Below are positions 34,873 through 44,637 of a DNA stretch of 64,000 nt, one piece after another. The translations under genes were made by a program, and so were the position numbers. The DNA is from CAYVTD01 sp964454445 (lineage in GTDB: Bacteria; Bacteroidota; Ignavibacteria; Kapaibacteriales; UBA2268): contig CAYVTD010000011.1 in the NCBI GenBank assembly GCA_964454445.1, forward strand, positions 1 through 64,000. The letters are read 5' to 3'. The notes under the pieces were generated by a model. The model saw nothing but the letters and a program-made list of their open reading frames with translations, ran no database searches and had not been told where the DNA came from. Each line of letters starts with the position of its first letter. Position 1 is the stretch's first letter.

Positions 34873-36582
34873 ATGAAACTATCTCTTGACCTTAGAACAT
34901 CGCTGATGCAAACCCTGACTCCACAGCAGATTCAATATCTGAAGCTGTTGCAGTTACCTTTAGTCCAACTCGAACAGCAGGTCTATCAGGAAATCGAGCA
35001 GAATCCTCTACTCGAGGAGTCAGGAACAGAGCATAGCGAAGATTTCGAGCTTTTTTCCGAACCCCCTCCTGTCGTTCACGAAGCCGAAGAAGAAGATAAA
35101 ACCGACTATTCGGAAATAAAAGACGGCATAGAAGCTCGAGAGTTCTTGCAAGAAAAAGAAGGTGACCCTTTCGAGTTTTACAAAATGATATGGCAAGACG
35201 ATGCGGATTATCTGCCAAATTTAAAGAAAAGCAATGAAGAACACGATGATTTCGAGCCTTTTCAGATTAAAGACAATAACACATTTGTTGACGAGCTGTT
35301 ACAACAATTAAGGATGCATAAATTCGACGAAGAGGAGTATATTCTCGGTGAACAAATACTTGGCAACCTCGATGCTGACGGTTATCTTAGGCGGAAATTA
35401 ATTGACATCGTTACAGATACTAATTCTGTGATTTCTGAACTGAATTTTTCTATGCAAAAAAAGATAAAAAAGCAATTACAAGCCGAAAAAGAGAAAGCAG
35501 GATACAATCCAGCTCGGGAATATGCCCTTTCAAGCGAAATCGCTGAAGAATTTGGCTCGTTATCCTCCCCTGATTACTACGCTGATTATGTTTCTTTTCC
35601 AGATTCTTTCCAAGGTAGCAATATCGAGCCTCTTAGTCCTGTCTCTTTCGCCCAAGCAGAGAAAGTGTTAAAAGTTATACAAATGCTTGATCCACCTGGT
35701 ATCGGTTCTCGCGATCTGAAAGAGTGCCTATTGGCACAGTTGAAGACTATTCGCAAGCCTAATGCCGCTCAAAAACTTGCTGTCGAAATTCTCGAAAAAA
35801 CTTATGATGCTTTGACAATGAAGCATTTCAACACCATCCAGAAACAACTTGAGGTCGAAGAGGGGTATTTACGAGAGGCAATCGAGGTGATTAGAAAGCT
35901 CAACCCCAAGCCTGGTTACGGCGATTTTCATGAGGACACTAATACCATTATTCCTGATTTTATTATCGAAAGAGATCCCAAATCTGACGAATTAATCATT
36001 ACTGTTAATGATTCGCGTCTCCCTCAACTCCAAGTGAGCAAGGCGTATGAAAAAGTAAAAAAAGAAGCTAAATACAAACATTTCAACAAGGAAACCCGCG
36101 AATGGATTCGCAATAAATACGAAGACGCCAAGTTTTTAGTTCAAGCTATCAGGCAGCGAAAAAACACTATGTTAAAAGTAATGACAGCCATCGCACATCT
36201 GCAAAAAGACTTTTTCTACGTAGGAAGCAGCGGACTTAAACCTTTAATCTATAAAATTGTTGCTGAAGACACAGGCTTGGATATTTCTACAGTATGCAGA
36301 ATTGTCAATAACAAATATGTCCAAACAGATTATGGCACTTTCGAGTTAAAATACTTTTTCAGCGAATCTCTTGCCAACGAGGAAGGCGAAGAGATTTCTA
36401 CCACTGTCATTAAAGAAATCATCAAGGGCATTATTGATAACGAACCAAAAAGCAAACCTTTAAGCGACGATTTAATTAGTAGCGAATTAAAGAAAAAAGG
36501 GCATAATGTCGCCCGCCGAACTGTTGCCAAATATCGCGAGCAAATGAGAATACCTGTTGCACGTCTTCGGAAAGAACTTTAA
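34873..36582 (+). CDS. rpoN: RNA polymerase sigma-54 factor
   Basis: 569-residue sigma-54. Region I is LSLDLRTSLMQTLTPQQIQYLKLLQLPLVQLEQ, the activator-contact helix. An acidic linker (about 55-125) follows, then the core-binding region (about 125-330), the HTH at about 420-470, and the RpoN box ARRTVAKYRE at 547-556 that reads the -24 promoter element. The protein is longer than the usual 450-500 residues owing to acidic insertions in the linker and core-binding parts. No bacterial enhancer-binding protein is encoded in the window. Good spacing and same strand as DUF3109 and CDF genes. Confidence 0.96.
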   Translation: MKLSLDLRTSLMQTLTPQQIQYLKLLQLPLVQLEQQVYQEIEQNPLLEESGTEHSEDFELFSEPPPVVHEAEEEDKTDYSEIKDGIEAREFLQEKEGDPFEFYKMIWQDDADYLPNLKKSNEEHDDFEPFQIKDNNTFVDELLQQLRMHKFDEEEYILGEQILGNLDADGYLRRKLIDIVTDTNSVISELNFSMQKKIKKQLQAEKEKAGYNPAREYALSSEIAEEFGSLSSPDYYADYVSFPDSFQGSNIEPLSPVSFAQAEKVLKVIQMLDPPGIGSRDLKECLLAQLKTIRKPNAAQKLAVEILEKTYDALTMKHFNTIQKQLEVEEGYLREAIEVIRKLNPKPGYGDFHEDTNTIIPDFIIERDPKSDELIITVNDSRLPQLQVSKAYEKVKKEAKYKHFNKETREWIRNKYEDAKFLVQAIRQRKNTMLKVMTAIAHLQKDFFYVGSSGLKPLIYKIVAEDTGLDISTVCRIVNNKYVQTDYGTFELKYFFSESLANEEGEEISTTVIKEIIKGIIDNEPKSKPLSDDLISSELKKKGHNVARRTVAKYREQMRIPVARLRKEL

Positions 36583-36647
36583 AACAAAATTTTTAAGACA
36601 TAAATATCCCTTTTTGAAAATTTCTTTCGAGGGATTTGTTTTTCAAA

Positions 36648-37577
36648 ATGGATAAAAGAGAAAAACAATTATATAATGTTAGTTTTGTTGCAATTGTTGG
36701 TAACGCTTTCCTGGCAATATCCAAAATTGCAGTGGGCATTATCTCCGGTAGCTTTGCCGTTATCGGCGATGGTATCGATTCGGCGACCGATATAGCCACC
36801 TCTTTCATCACTCTTATTACGGCACGTATTATCGCAAAGCCTCCTGATATTAAATATCCTTATGGCTATAAAAAAGCCGATAGTATCGCCGCCAAATTGC
36901 TTTCTTTTATCATCTTTTTTGCCGGCACACAACTCGCAATTTCCACTTTTCGCCGTTTTTTCGAAAACTCAAGCACCGAAGTACCTTCGATACTAGCAAT
37001 TTATATCACTTTAGTATCAATTTTTGGCAAACTTGGGCTTTCAATTTATTTGCAAAGAGCCGGTAAAACACTTAAAAGCAACATGATAATCGCTAATGCC
37101 AAGAACATGCAAAACGATATACTTACTTCATCTTCGGTTCTCGCCGGTTTGGTTTTCACTCACATTCTTCAAATGCCAATCATCGACCTGATAACCGCTT
37201 TTGCCATCAGTATTTGGATTATGAAATCCGGCTATGAGATTTTTATGCACTCTTCTTCGGAATTAATGGATGGCAATGAGAATCCCGCACTTTACAAAGA
37301 GGTCTTTGATATCGTTGAAGGCATTTCAGGAGTTAACAATCCTCATCGAGCTCGCATAAGAAAAATTGGAAATCTTTTTAATATTACTATCGATATCGAA
37401 GTAGATGGAAAAATGACTGTTGAAAAAGCACACGAACTTGCCCATTCTGTCGAGCAAATCTTACACAATAAAATGAACAACATCCACGACGTCATTGTTC
37501 ATGTCGAGCCCATTGGCGAGAAGGATTTGCACACTCATGAACGCTTCGGAGTCTCAAAAAGTGATTTTGAGACATAA
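36648..37577 (+). CDS. Cation diffusion facilitator (CDF) transporter
   Basis: 309 residues from ATG 36648 (the upstream TTG at 36636 would sit only 2-3 bases from the GAGGG ribosome site). Six transmembrane helices over about 12-205 and a cytoplasmic metal-binding C-terminal domain (about 210-292, HRARIRKIGNLFNITIDIEVDGKMTVEKAHELAHSVE). In the first metal site D44 and D48 (IDSATD) match YiiP; in the second, the usual HxxxD reads N153-x3-D157 (NMQND). Loss of that His argues against a typical zinc site and leaves Mn or Fe export possible. Probably an inner-membrane proton-coupled efflux pump. Confidence 0.9.
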   Translation: MDKREKQLYNVSFVAIVGNAFLAISKIAVGIISGSFAVIGDGIDSATDIATSFITLITARIIAKPPDIKYPYGYKKADSIAAKLLSFIIFFAGTQLAISTFRRFFENSSTEVPSILAIYITLVSIFGKLGLSIYLQRAGKTLKSNMIIANAKNMQNDILTSSSVLAGLVFTHILQMPIIDLITAFAISIWIMKSGYEIFMHSSSELMDGNENPALYKEVFDIVEGISGVNNPHRARIRKIGNLFNITIDIEVDGKMTVEKAHELAHSVEQILHNKMNNIHDVIVHVEPIGEKDLHTHERFGVSKSDFET

Positions 37578-37630
37578 TTAAACTGGATAATATTCTGATT
37601 CTTTAATACTGACAGAACAGATAAGCATAA

Positions 37631-38407
37631 ATGAGCGAAGAAAAAAATAAATCACAAGCAAAAGACGGCATCGAAAAAAACGACGACGAAATGGGATTTC
37701 TCGAGCATCTCGAAGATCTTCGGAAAAGAGTTATTTGGGCGCTAATAAGTGTTATTATCGGTTGTATTATTGCAGGTTTTTTTATTAATCCTCTTATGGA
37801 ACTCATCTTGCTTAATCCTGCAAAAGCAGTTCATCTTGATTTGCAAAATCTCCGTCCTTTCGGGCAGCCATTTCTCTATTTTAAAGTGATCTTTGTTGTC
37901 GGTCTGATAATATCAATCCCTTTCATTCTCCTGCAACTCTGGCTTTTTGTCGCCCCTGGACTATACTCAAATGAGAGGAAATGGATCGGAAGCATCACTA
38001 TCTTCACATCATTTTGCTTTCTTGTTGGCGTTGCTTTTGCTTATTTCGTAATGATCCCGGCAATGCTTACCTTTGCGGCATCTTTTGGCTCTGAAACAAT
38101 AAAGAATATTATCGATATAAACGAATATTTCAGCTTCATTACGATAATGCTTCTCGCATCGGGACTTCTTTTTGAAATGCCAATGGTTGCCTATATCCTT
38201 GCTCGCGTTGGTATCATTACACCCCGATTTCTTTCCAAATACCGCCGTCACGCCATAGTAATAAATCTGATTTTAGCCGCCATTCTCACTCCAACAACCG
38301 ATCCAGTCAGCTTGATGATTTTTGCTATTCCCCTTTTCGCTTTATATGAATTAAGCATCATCATCACTCGCTTTGCAAAAAAGAAAAAAGCAGATGACGC
38401 TGGATAA
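37631..38407 (+). CDS. tatC: Sec-independent translocase TatC
   Basis: 258-residue six-helix inner-membrane protein, the receptor of the twin-arginine pathway. The conserved N-terminal MGFLEHLEDLRKRV motif (about residues 21-34) binds Tat signal peptides; the cytoplasmic loop FVAPGLYSNERKW and the late EMPMVAYILARVGIITP and ILTPTTDPVS motifs are all present. tatA/B are not in the window. A candidate Tat substrate is the LD-carboxypeptidase at 51211-52290. Last gene of the plus-strand run that starts at the RodZ-like gene. Confidence 0.97.
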   Translation: MSEEKNKSQAKDGIEKNDDEMGFLEHLEDLRKRVIWALISVIIGCIIAGFFINPLMELILLNPAKAVHLDLQNLRPFGQPFLYFKVIFVVGLIISIPFILLQLWLFVAPGLYSNERKWIGSITIFTSFCFLVGVAFAYFVMIPAMLTFAASFGSETIKNIIDINEYFSFITIMLLASGLLFEMPMVAYILARVGIITPRFLSKYRRHAIVINLILAAILTPTTDPVSLMIFAIPLFALYELSIIITRFAKKKKADDAG

Positions 38408-38619
38408 TTCTTAGTTGATTATTATAAAAGGGGCTATCTCAAAATTAGAATCTTATTTTTGTATATAAACAAAATGTTCGATGAATAATAAGGAAAAGAG
38501 AAACCCATTAAAAACCAAATCCAGTTGTTTCTAGAGGGTTAGGCATCTTTGCCTGATAAATTATATAAAAAATAATCCTTTTAGGACAGTCTTTACACAA
38601 TTAGTTCCTTCCACCATTA

Positions 38620-40731
38620 TCACTTCTTAGCCTTTGTCCACTTGTCTAACCAATCAAAAAATTCTTGCGACCAAGCAAGGAAATTCTGTGGCTTCAAGAT
38701 AAAATGCGTTTCTTCCGGGAAAACTAGTAGTTTAGAAGGAACGCCATGAGCCTGAGCGGCGGTGAACGCTTCCAAGCTTTGAGTATATGGAACGCGGAAA
38801 TCGTTTTCGCCTGTGCTAATCATAATGGGAGTTTTCCAGTTCTGGACATAGCGATGAGGCGAATGTTTGTCGTAATATGCTTTATTTGCAGGGTCCCAAT
38901 AAGGACCGCCGTTTTCCCAATCGGGGAACCAGAGTTCTTCTGTACTTCCATACATACTTTCAAAGTTAAAGACACCACAATGAGCAATGAGACATTTGAA
39001 ATTGCATTCATTATGACCAGCAAACCAAAATGCGGCATAGCCCCCAGCACTTGCTCCAACGGCACAAAGTCCTTCTTTATCTACGTAAGGTTCTTTGGCA
39101 AGATCATTTGTGGCATCGACGATATCGTCCATAGGTTTTCCTCCCCAATCTTTGGAAATAGCATCATTCCATTGCTGTCCAAAACCGGGAACACCACGGC
39201 GATTGGGCAAAAGAACGATATAATTATGCGATGCCATTAGATAATAATTCCACCGGTAATGAAAAGTTTGTCCAATCATGCTTTGTGGACCACCTTGCAA
39301 GAAAGAAATCATTGGATATTGCTTTGTAGTATCAAAATCAGGAGGATAAACGACCCAAGTGTGAATTTGCTTGCCGTCTCGACTGGTTACGAAACGCTCT
39401 TTAATTACAACCTTTTTAATTTTATTGTAAAGGTCTTCGTTAATAGAAGTTATGCGGACTGGCTCGGGACTAGCAGGAGTAATTTTAAAAATATCTTGCG
39501 GGTGCATCATATCTTCCCTGCCGAAAACGATAGTTCCGTTGGAAGATATTGTGATTGGACCATCATTAAACCAGCCATTTGTTATGTTTTTCCAAGAACC
39601 ATCTTCTACTTTTATGTTTAAAATATGCTCTTTACCATTGTCGGTAGCGACAAAATAAATTGATTTGCTGTCATTAGCCCAAACGGCATTGCTTGCCCAT
39701 TGGTCGAGGGTTTTAGTTAACTCGCTAATGGCTTTTGTTTCACGATTGTAAAGCATTATTCTGTGCTTGTCCGATTCGAAACCTGCTCTTTCCATACTAT
39801 TAAAAGCAAGCCATTTACCATCAGGAGAAAAGAGCGGCTCTAAATCATAACCTTTCATTCCTTCTGTTATATTTTCGGTGGCGTTTGTCTCAATATTTAC
39901 TACATAAATATCAGAGTTAGTGTTTTTTACATATTCAAGACCAGTATATTTTTTGCTGGCGTAGGCAATAAACTTGCTGTCTGGGCTCCAGGAGAATTGC
40001 TCCCTGCCACCAAAGGGTTTCATTGGTGTATCAAATTTCTCGCCTTCGTTTAAATCTTTTACTTTGCCGTCGCTAACCGATACGATGAAAAGGTGGGAAA
40101 CCATATTATCTTCCCAGGTATTCCAGTGGCGTACTGGTAATTGATCGTATATCCTTACATTTGCTTCGGGATATTTTGGAAAAAGCTCGGCAGTAGTTGG
40201 TGCTATTTTAACATCTGATGTAAAAGAAAGATACTTGCCATCAGGCGAAAAGAGGAGATTATCGACCCCATTTTCGACCTTTGTTATTTGTCGTAAGTTG
40301 CCCCCGTTAATATCCATTGTGAAAGCTTGCGAAACTCCATCTTCGCGATCGGATATAAACGCAATTTTTAAACCATCTGGCGACCAAATGGCATTATAAT
40401 CGTTTGATTTATCGTCTGTGAGCAGCTTGTTCTCTTTGCCGTCGATTGAAACAATCCCAATAGTATTGTAAAATTTGTTCCCGGCGATGTCAGGTGTCTT
40501 CAAGGAATATAGTACCCATTTGCCGTCAGGTGAAATTTGGGGATCGCTGATGCGCTTTGTCGAAAATAGTAATTCTGCATTAAAGTTGACGGGAGTGCTT
40601 CCTGCTAATGCACCTGTGCTTATGGCTTCACTTGATTTTACATTCATTTTATCGCTCGATTTGTCCTGACAACCGAACAGCAAAACTGCAAAGATAATGA
40701 TAGAAGTAAGTAGCAAGTATGAGATTTTCAT
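38620..40731 (-). CDS. S9 family peptidase, lipoprotein (DPP5/acylaminoacyl-peptidase-like)
   Basis: 703-residue prolyl-oligopeptidase-family enzyme. N terminus carries a lipobox (LLFGC, C21), so it is probably membrane-anchored in the periplasm or at the surface. Residues about 60-420 are PD40/TolB-like propeller blades (SPDGKWVLYSL, SPDGLKIAFIS). The C-terminal alpha/beta hydrolase has the catalytic triad S561 (GASAGG), D644 (GENDFRVP) and H676 (EETHF). It likely trims oligopeptides in nutrient uptake. Monocistronic placement; next upstream gene on the same strand is an orphan response regulator. Confidence 0.92.
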   Translation of the reverse strand: MKISYLLLTSIIIFAVLLFGCQDKSSDKMNVKSSEAISTGALAGSTPVNFNAELLFSTKRISDPQISPDGKWVLYSLKTPDIAGNKFYNTIGIVSIDGKENKLLTDDKSNDYNAIWSPDGLKIAFISDREDGVSQAFTMDINGGNLRQITKVENGVDNLLFSPDGKYLSFTSDVKIAPTTAELFPKYPEANVRIYDQLPVRHWNTWEDNMVSHLFIVSVSDGKVKDLNEGEKFDTPMKPFGGREQFSWSPDSKFIAYASKKYTGLEYVKNTNSDIYVVNIETNATENITEGMKGYDLEPLFSPDGKWLAFNSMERAGFESDKHRIMLYNRETKAISELTKTLDQWASNAVWANDSKSIYFVATDNGKEHILNIKVEDGSWKNITNGWFNDGPITISSNGTIVFGREDMMHPQDIFKITPASPEPVRITSINEDLYNKIKKVVIKERFVTSRDGKQIHTWVVYPPDFDTTKQYPMISFLQGGPQSMIGQTFHYRWNYYLMASHNYIVLLPNRRGVPGFGQQWNDAISKDWGGKPMDDIVDATNDLAKEPYVDKEGLCAVGASAGGYAAFWFAGHNECNFKCLIAHCGVFNFESMYGSTEELWFPDWENGGPYWDPANKAYYDKHSPHRYVQNWKTPIMISTGENDFRVPYTQSLEAFTAAQAHGVPSKLLVFPEETHFILKPQNFLAWSQEFFDWLDKWTKAKK

Positions 40732-40826
40732 TTTTCCCTCTGAAAAGTTTTACAAATAAGAATTTTGACTTCAAATAATACAAATTAAACTTCATTTTTT
40801 AGAAATAATATTATATTTAAAAAATT

Positions 40827-41459
40827 TCAATCGACCAAGCCAGATTTAACACAATAATAGATAAGTTCCAGATTAGTCTTCATTCCCATTTTCTCTAAGA
40901 CACGATTACGATATGTGTTTACGGTGCTAGCACTTAGATTTAAATTGCTTGCAATTTCATTAACGCTTTTACCAGAACCAATTTGCAGCAGCACCTGAAA
41001 TTCTCTGTCTGACAGTTTTTCAAATTCTTTTTTATTAGGATTGTTACCGAAAGAATAGGCAAGTTGTTCGACAAGATTTTCGCTTATATATTTTCTTCCA
41101 TCAAGCACCTTGCGAATGGCTTTTATCATTTCAGTGTTGGCAGATTCTTTTGTAATATATCCATTTGCTCCTGCTTTTAATGCCCTAAAAGCAAATCTAT
41201 CTTCGGGATACATACTTAAAATTAATGCTTTCAAATGGGGAAGAACTGCCTTCAAGTCCTTTAGCACATCAAGTCCGCTATGATCAGGCAGATTAATGTC
41301 TAAAATAATTAAATCACAGGTGTTATGCTTGAAGAATGAGAAAACTTCGGCAGCGTTGGCGGCTTCGCCTACCACTCTTAAATCGGTTTCAGCCTCGATT
41401 AATCTTTTCAAGCCCTCTCGAATTAGATTGTGGTCATCGGCAATGAATATACTTGTCAT
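40827..41459 (-). CDS. NarL/FixJ-family response regulator
   Basis: About 210 residues from the ATG at 41459 (a TTG one codon earlier is also in frame). Receiver domain residues 1-120 with the acidic pocket D9/D10 (by the longer start) and phosphorylation site D55 in LIILDINLPD, switch residues near ALILSMYP and Lys near YITKES. LuxR-type HTH in the last 65 residues (LSDREFQVLLQIGSGKSVNEIASNLNLSASTVNTYRNRVLEK). No histidine kinase is adjacent, so it is an orphan regulator here. It lies 30 bases downstream of the biotin ligase gene. Confidence 0.93.
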   Translation of the reverse strand: MTSIFIADDHNLIREGLKRLIEAETDLRVVGEAANAAEVFSFFKHNTCDLIILDINLPDHSGLDVLKDLKAVLPHLKALILSMYPEDRFAFRALKAGANGYITKESANTEMIKAIRKVLDGRKYISENLVEQLAYSFGNNPNKKEFEKLSDREFQVLLQIGSGKSVNEIASNLNLSASTVNTYRNRVLEKMGMKTNLELIYYCVKSGLVD

Positions 41460-41489
41460 CAATACTTCTTGATTCTTAAAAAATTATAA

Positions 41490-42422
41490 TTAATGGTTTT
41501 CCGCAAGAGATAGTCTTCCTCTAACGATTGCTGTTTTCTGTCCTTCCAGATATAATTCTAAGTTTTCCCCAATTTTTATTACTTTACCCTTATGGATTAT
41601 ACTATTATCTCCATTCTGTTCATCAGACCAAATTTTTACTTCTTTTCCAATAATTAGCGAATTGTTCCTATAAATCTCAAGTAGTTCACGGTAATTGCCC
41701 CGCAAGAGATTTTTATAATTAATATTTAAAAAAAATAACAGTTTATCAAAAACTTCTTTTTGAGTTATAAAAATAGATGAAAAATCGTTTAAACAACTAG
41801 ATTTCGCAACGAAAGCTGTTGGCTCTACCATTGGCGCCGCTTCAACATTTAAACCAATACCAATGACAGCGCCGCTTATTTCATTACCCATAACTTGCGT
41901 TTGAGCAATAACTCCGCATACTTTCGAAGATCCAACAACAATGTCATTCACCCATTTGAATTTAGCCTTTCCTTTTAATTCGGGAAACGATTCAATTGTT
42001 TGAAAAACAGAGACAGCGGCAAGGATTAAAAAACCAGTTGCGAAATTAGGTATTTCTTGTTTTGGAGCAAAAAAAGCAGCTAAATGAAGATTACCTGGCA
42101 AACTTTCCCAGGGACGATTGCGAAAACCGTGGAATTTTTTCCCACTGCCCGCCTGACAAATTAATCTATCTGGCATCGTGTTTGACTTACTTAGTTCGAT
42201 TAACATATCGAATTGAGAAGTAGATGAGAATTCTTTGAAAACAATATGCTGCCAGCCATGATAATCATCAATTTCGCTTAAATAATAATCTTCGGTATCA
42301 AATATTTGCTGGATTTTATCGGAATAATTATTTCTTTTATCAGCAGTTGAAAATTTTGAAAACGTAAGCAGATTCTCAAAATAATTCTTCGCGAATTCAG
42401 TATTATCAGTATATATTTTCAC
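41490..42422 (-). CDS. Biotin-protein ligase (BirA-like, no DNA-binding domain)
   Basis: 310-residue biotin--[acetyl-CoA-carboxylase] ligase. The catalytic signature is KWVNDIVVGSSKVCGVIAQT near 165-185, with GAVIGIGLNVEAAP following. The biotin loop usually GRGRxGR reads CQAGSGKKFHGFRNRPWESLPGNLH. No N-terminal HTH is present, so it is a monofunctional enzyme; the first 85 residues are a divergent extension. Start is GTG at 42422; the next Met (about residue 74) would remove part of the domain. It attaches biotin to carboxylase carrier proteins in the cytoplasm. Confidence 0.85.
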   Translation of the reverse strand: MKIYTDNTEFAKNYFENLLTFSKFSTADKRNNYSDKIQQIFDTEDYYLSEIDDYHGWQHIVFKEFSSTSQFDMLIELSKSNTMPDRLICQAGSGKKFHGFRNRPWESLPGNLHLAAFFAPKQEIPNFATGFLILAAVSVFQTIESFPELKGKAKFKWVNDIVVGSSKVCGVIAQTQVMGNEISGAVIGIGLNVEAAPMVEPTAFVAKSSCLNDFSSIFITQKEVFDKLLFFLNINYKNLLRGNYRELLEIYRNNSLIIGKEVKIWSDEQNGDNSIIHKGKVIKIGENLELYLEGQKTAIVRGRLSLAENH

Positions 42423-42463
42423 TTATTTTTAATGATGAAAAAAAACAGGACTCTTATAAATAA

Positions 42464-43786
42464 TTACTTTTTCAAAATCCAATCGCCAACTGTTTGAATT
42501 AAATCGTTTGAAACATGCCCTTCTTTGAAATAATCTTCATATCCTTTGTGTTCTGATTTCATAAAAAGATGGTTCAACCCCTTAAGCATTACAAAATCAG
42601 TGTTTTTCCTGCCGGAGAGAGCTTTTCTCCATTTTTCGAACTCACTCTGAGGCACTTGATAATCCATTTCTGCCTGCAAAACAAGCGTTGGTGTATCTAT
42701 CTGCTTTGCAACAAGATCCGGCTGATAATTCCGCAAACTTCTCCAATATGATGGAGGTACGCCAAGTGGCAACGAGTCAACAGGAGTGTCGTCTGCCAAA
42801 TTACTCTTTTTTAGAAACTCTCTTTGACGAGAGATTTTATTAATGTTATCAATTTCTTCTTGGCTTGGTTCGCCTTTTATTTCAGCAAGATAACGGATTT
42901 GCATAAGGATTAGATCTTCGAGCGGACTAAGGCTGCCAGCCATCAAAATGATACCACTTAATTCTTTAGCTCTTTGTGCTATCTTGGGAGCCATATATCC
43001 ACCAAGGCTATGCCCTAGAAGAAAAATCTTAGTGGGATTTATGCTTTTTTGTTCCGAAATATGTTTAACAGCAAGAACTGCATCATCAACAGTCTCTTTG
43101 TCGATGTCGATATCGGTTCCAATCTTCTCCCCATGCACTTTAGTGCGCTTTTCGTATCTGAAAACGGCTATTCCCTTGCTAGCAAGTCCCAAGGCAATAT
43201 CCTTGAATATTTTATTGGGACCGAAGCTTTCGTCCATATCCTGAGGACCTGAACCGTGGACAAGAATTAATAATGGATAATTGTCTTTATTTTTTGGAAT
43301 TGTGATAATGCCTTTCAGTTTAAATCCTTCTTCGCCAAACTCAGTAGGAATCTCTATGATATTTGTAGTATCAGCATATTCCGGCGGCGAATAAGGCTTT
43401 TTGGACGTAACACTATCAATAACGAAGCCAATAATCAGTCCATCCGCATTAACAACAATCCGGAATTTGACTATAGATAGGTTAAAAGAAGTTGTTAAGA
43501 TTACAATGCGGTTATCCAAATAGTTGCTGCCTTCGACATTTGTAATTGATTCGAAATCGCCATGTAGAGCTTTCAGCATTTGCCACAAACCTTCTAATTG
43601 TGGCAATTTAAACTGGTTCTTCACAATATTGTCGAAATAATTATAGGCAATTTCATATTCTCCATTACTTAGCTTTTCAATGAATTGCTTGGCTATTGCT
43701 TCGGGATTATTCTTATTCTTTAATTGAGAGAAGAGAGATGAATTGAATAGTATCAGCAGCATAACCATAAAAATCATATTTCTCAT
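42464..43786 (-). CDS. Secreted alpha/beta hydrolase with DUF3887 domain
   Basis: 440-residue protein with an N-terminal signal peptide (MRNMIFMVMLLILFNSSLFS). A DUF3887 domain spans about 30-125 (AIAKQFIEKLSNGEYEIAYNYFDNIV). The hydrolase follows with ILVHGSGPQDMDESFGPN (oxyanion region), nucleophile GHSLGGYMAP near 259, Asp in LQAEMDYQVP and His in LKGLNHLF. DUF3887 plus alpha/beta hydrolase is a common pair in Firmicutes and Bacteroidota, thought to be an envelope esterase. Substrate unknown. Sits 113 bases after the DUF4397 gene. Confidence 0.88.
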   Translation of the reverse strand: MRNMIFMVMLLILFNSSLFSQLKNKNNPEAIAKQFIEKLSNGEYEIAYNYFDNIVKNQFKLPQLEGLWQMLKALHGDFESITNVEGSNYLDNRIVILTTSFNLSIVKFRIVVNADGLIIGFVIDSVTSKKPYSPPEYADTTNIIEIPTEFGEEGFKLKGIITIPKNKDNYPLLILVHGSGPQDMDESFGPNKIFKDIALGLASKGIAVFRYEKRTKVHGEKIGTDIDIDKETVDDAVLAVKHISEQKSINPTKIFLLGHSLGGYMAPKIAQRAKELSGIILMAGSLSPLEDLILMQIRYLAEIKGEPSQEEIDNINKISRQREFLKKSNLADDTPVDSLPLGVPPSYWRSLRNYQPDLVAKQIDTPTLVLQAEMDYQVPQSEFEKWRKALSGRKNTDFVMLKGLNHLFMKSEHKGYEDYFKEGHVSNDLIQTVGDWILKK

Positions 43787-43899
43787 AATTATCCTTTAAT
43801 AAATTTTTTATATTTAAATATCTATAACAAATTAAAATCGACAATATTTTATTTTGTCGAATAACAAATATAAGAATTAATTAAAGAAATGTGGCAATT

Positions 43900-44604
43900 T
43901 TATTGCTTAACAAATTCGTTGCCGATAACGGTGCAGTTCAGACGATTCTGATGACCAATGCCGAAGTAGCCACGTAGTAGTATTTTATAAAAGGTACCTG
44001 GTTTGAACTCAATTGCTGGTAGCTTCATATAGAGTTCCGTTTTGGTAGAGTCATAAATATTGATTTCCAGCGGGCCAGTCGGAAAAGCAGCTATATTACT
44101 CTTTTCATGATATGATAACGCTTGGTTTATGCTATTGCCGAAAGCATCTTTCAGTTCGACAATAACATTTGGAGCATCAGGACTTAGATGGAAAGTGCGA
44201 AAATAACTATTTGAATGTATTAACGAAGAAAGAGTATCCTCGAGATAAATTTCTTCGACACGCTTGTTGCTGCCATAAAATACGATGGTGTAAGATTGTT
44301 CTTTCTTTAGATTAACATAAGAGCGATAAACGAGTGAGGTATCTTTTAAATCAAAAATTTCTAAATCGATGTTTCCTATATCTGATTTGCGGTAGTTAGT
44401 ATCTTGCACTTTATAATTCAATTGGTCAATGAATACTTTGCCGTTGAGCTTAATCCTCATATTTTCCATATCGGGATGGGAATTAATGAAAAGTATATTG
44501 GCAAACTCGGTGGGTACAACATCTCTAGGAGTATTAATATCCGTTACACAAGTGCAAGCACTCATTGCTAACAAGACAAGAAAAGAAAGAGTTTTTTTTA
44601 ACAT
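43900..44604 (-). CDS. DUF4397 lipoprotein
   Basis: 234-residue lipoprotein: signal ends MSAC (C17), followed by a second Cys close by. The DUF4397 motif is visible in FHLSPDAPNVIVELKDAFGNSI and again as ILFINSHPDMENMRIKLNG, giving two beta-sandwich repeats. DUF4397 proteins are exported and of unknown function in Bacteroidota. The gene begins 33 bases after the anti-sigma gene on the same strand and so is a likely member, or product, of the sigma-factor operon. Confidence 0.82.
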   Translation of the reverse strand: MLKKTLSFLVLLAMSACTCVTDINTPRDVVPTEFANILFINSHPDMENMRIKLNGKVFIDQLNYKVQDTNYRKSDIGNIDLEIFDLKDTSLVYRSYVNLKKEQSYTIVFYGSNKRVEEIYLEDTLSSLIHSNSYFRTFHLSPDAPNVIVELKDAFGNSINQALSYHEKSNIAAFPTGPLEINIYDSTKTELYMKLPAIEFKPGTFYKILLRGYFGIGHQNRLNCTVIGNEFVKQ

Positions 44605-44637
44605 CAGCCGTTTATGCTAAATAATGGAATATTCCAA

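Noticed and set aside
38430..38450. GGGGCTATCTCAAAA resembling an insertion-sequence terminal repeat
   Set aside because: No transposase remnant, target duplication or matching second end was found within the gap, so it is not annotated as a mobile element.
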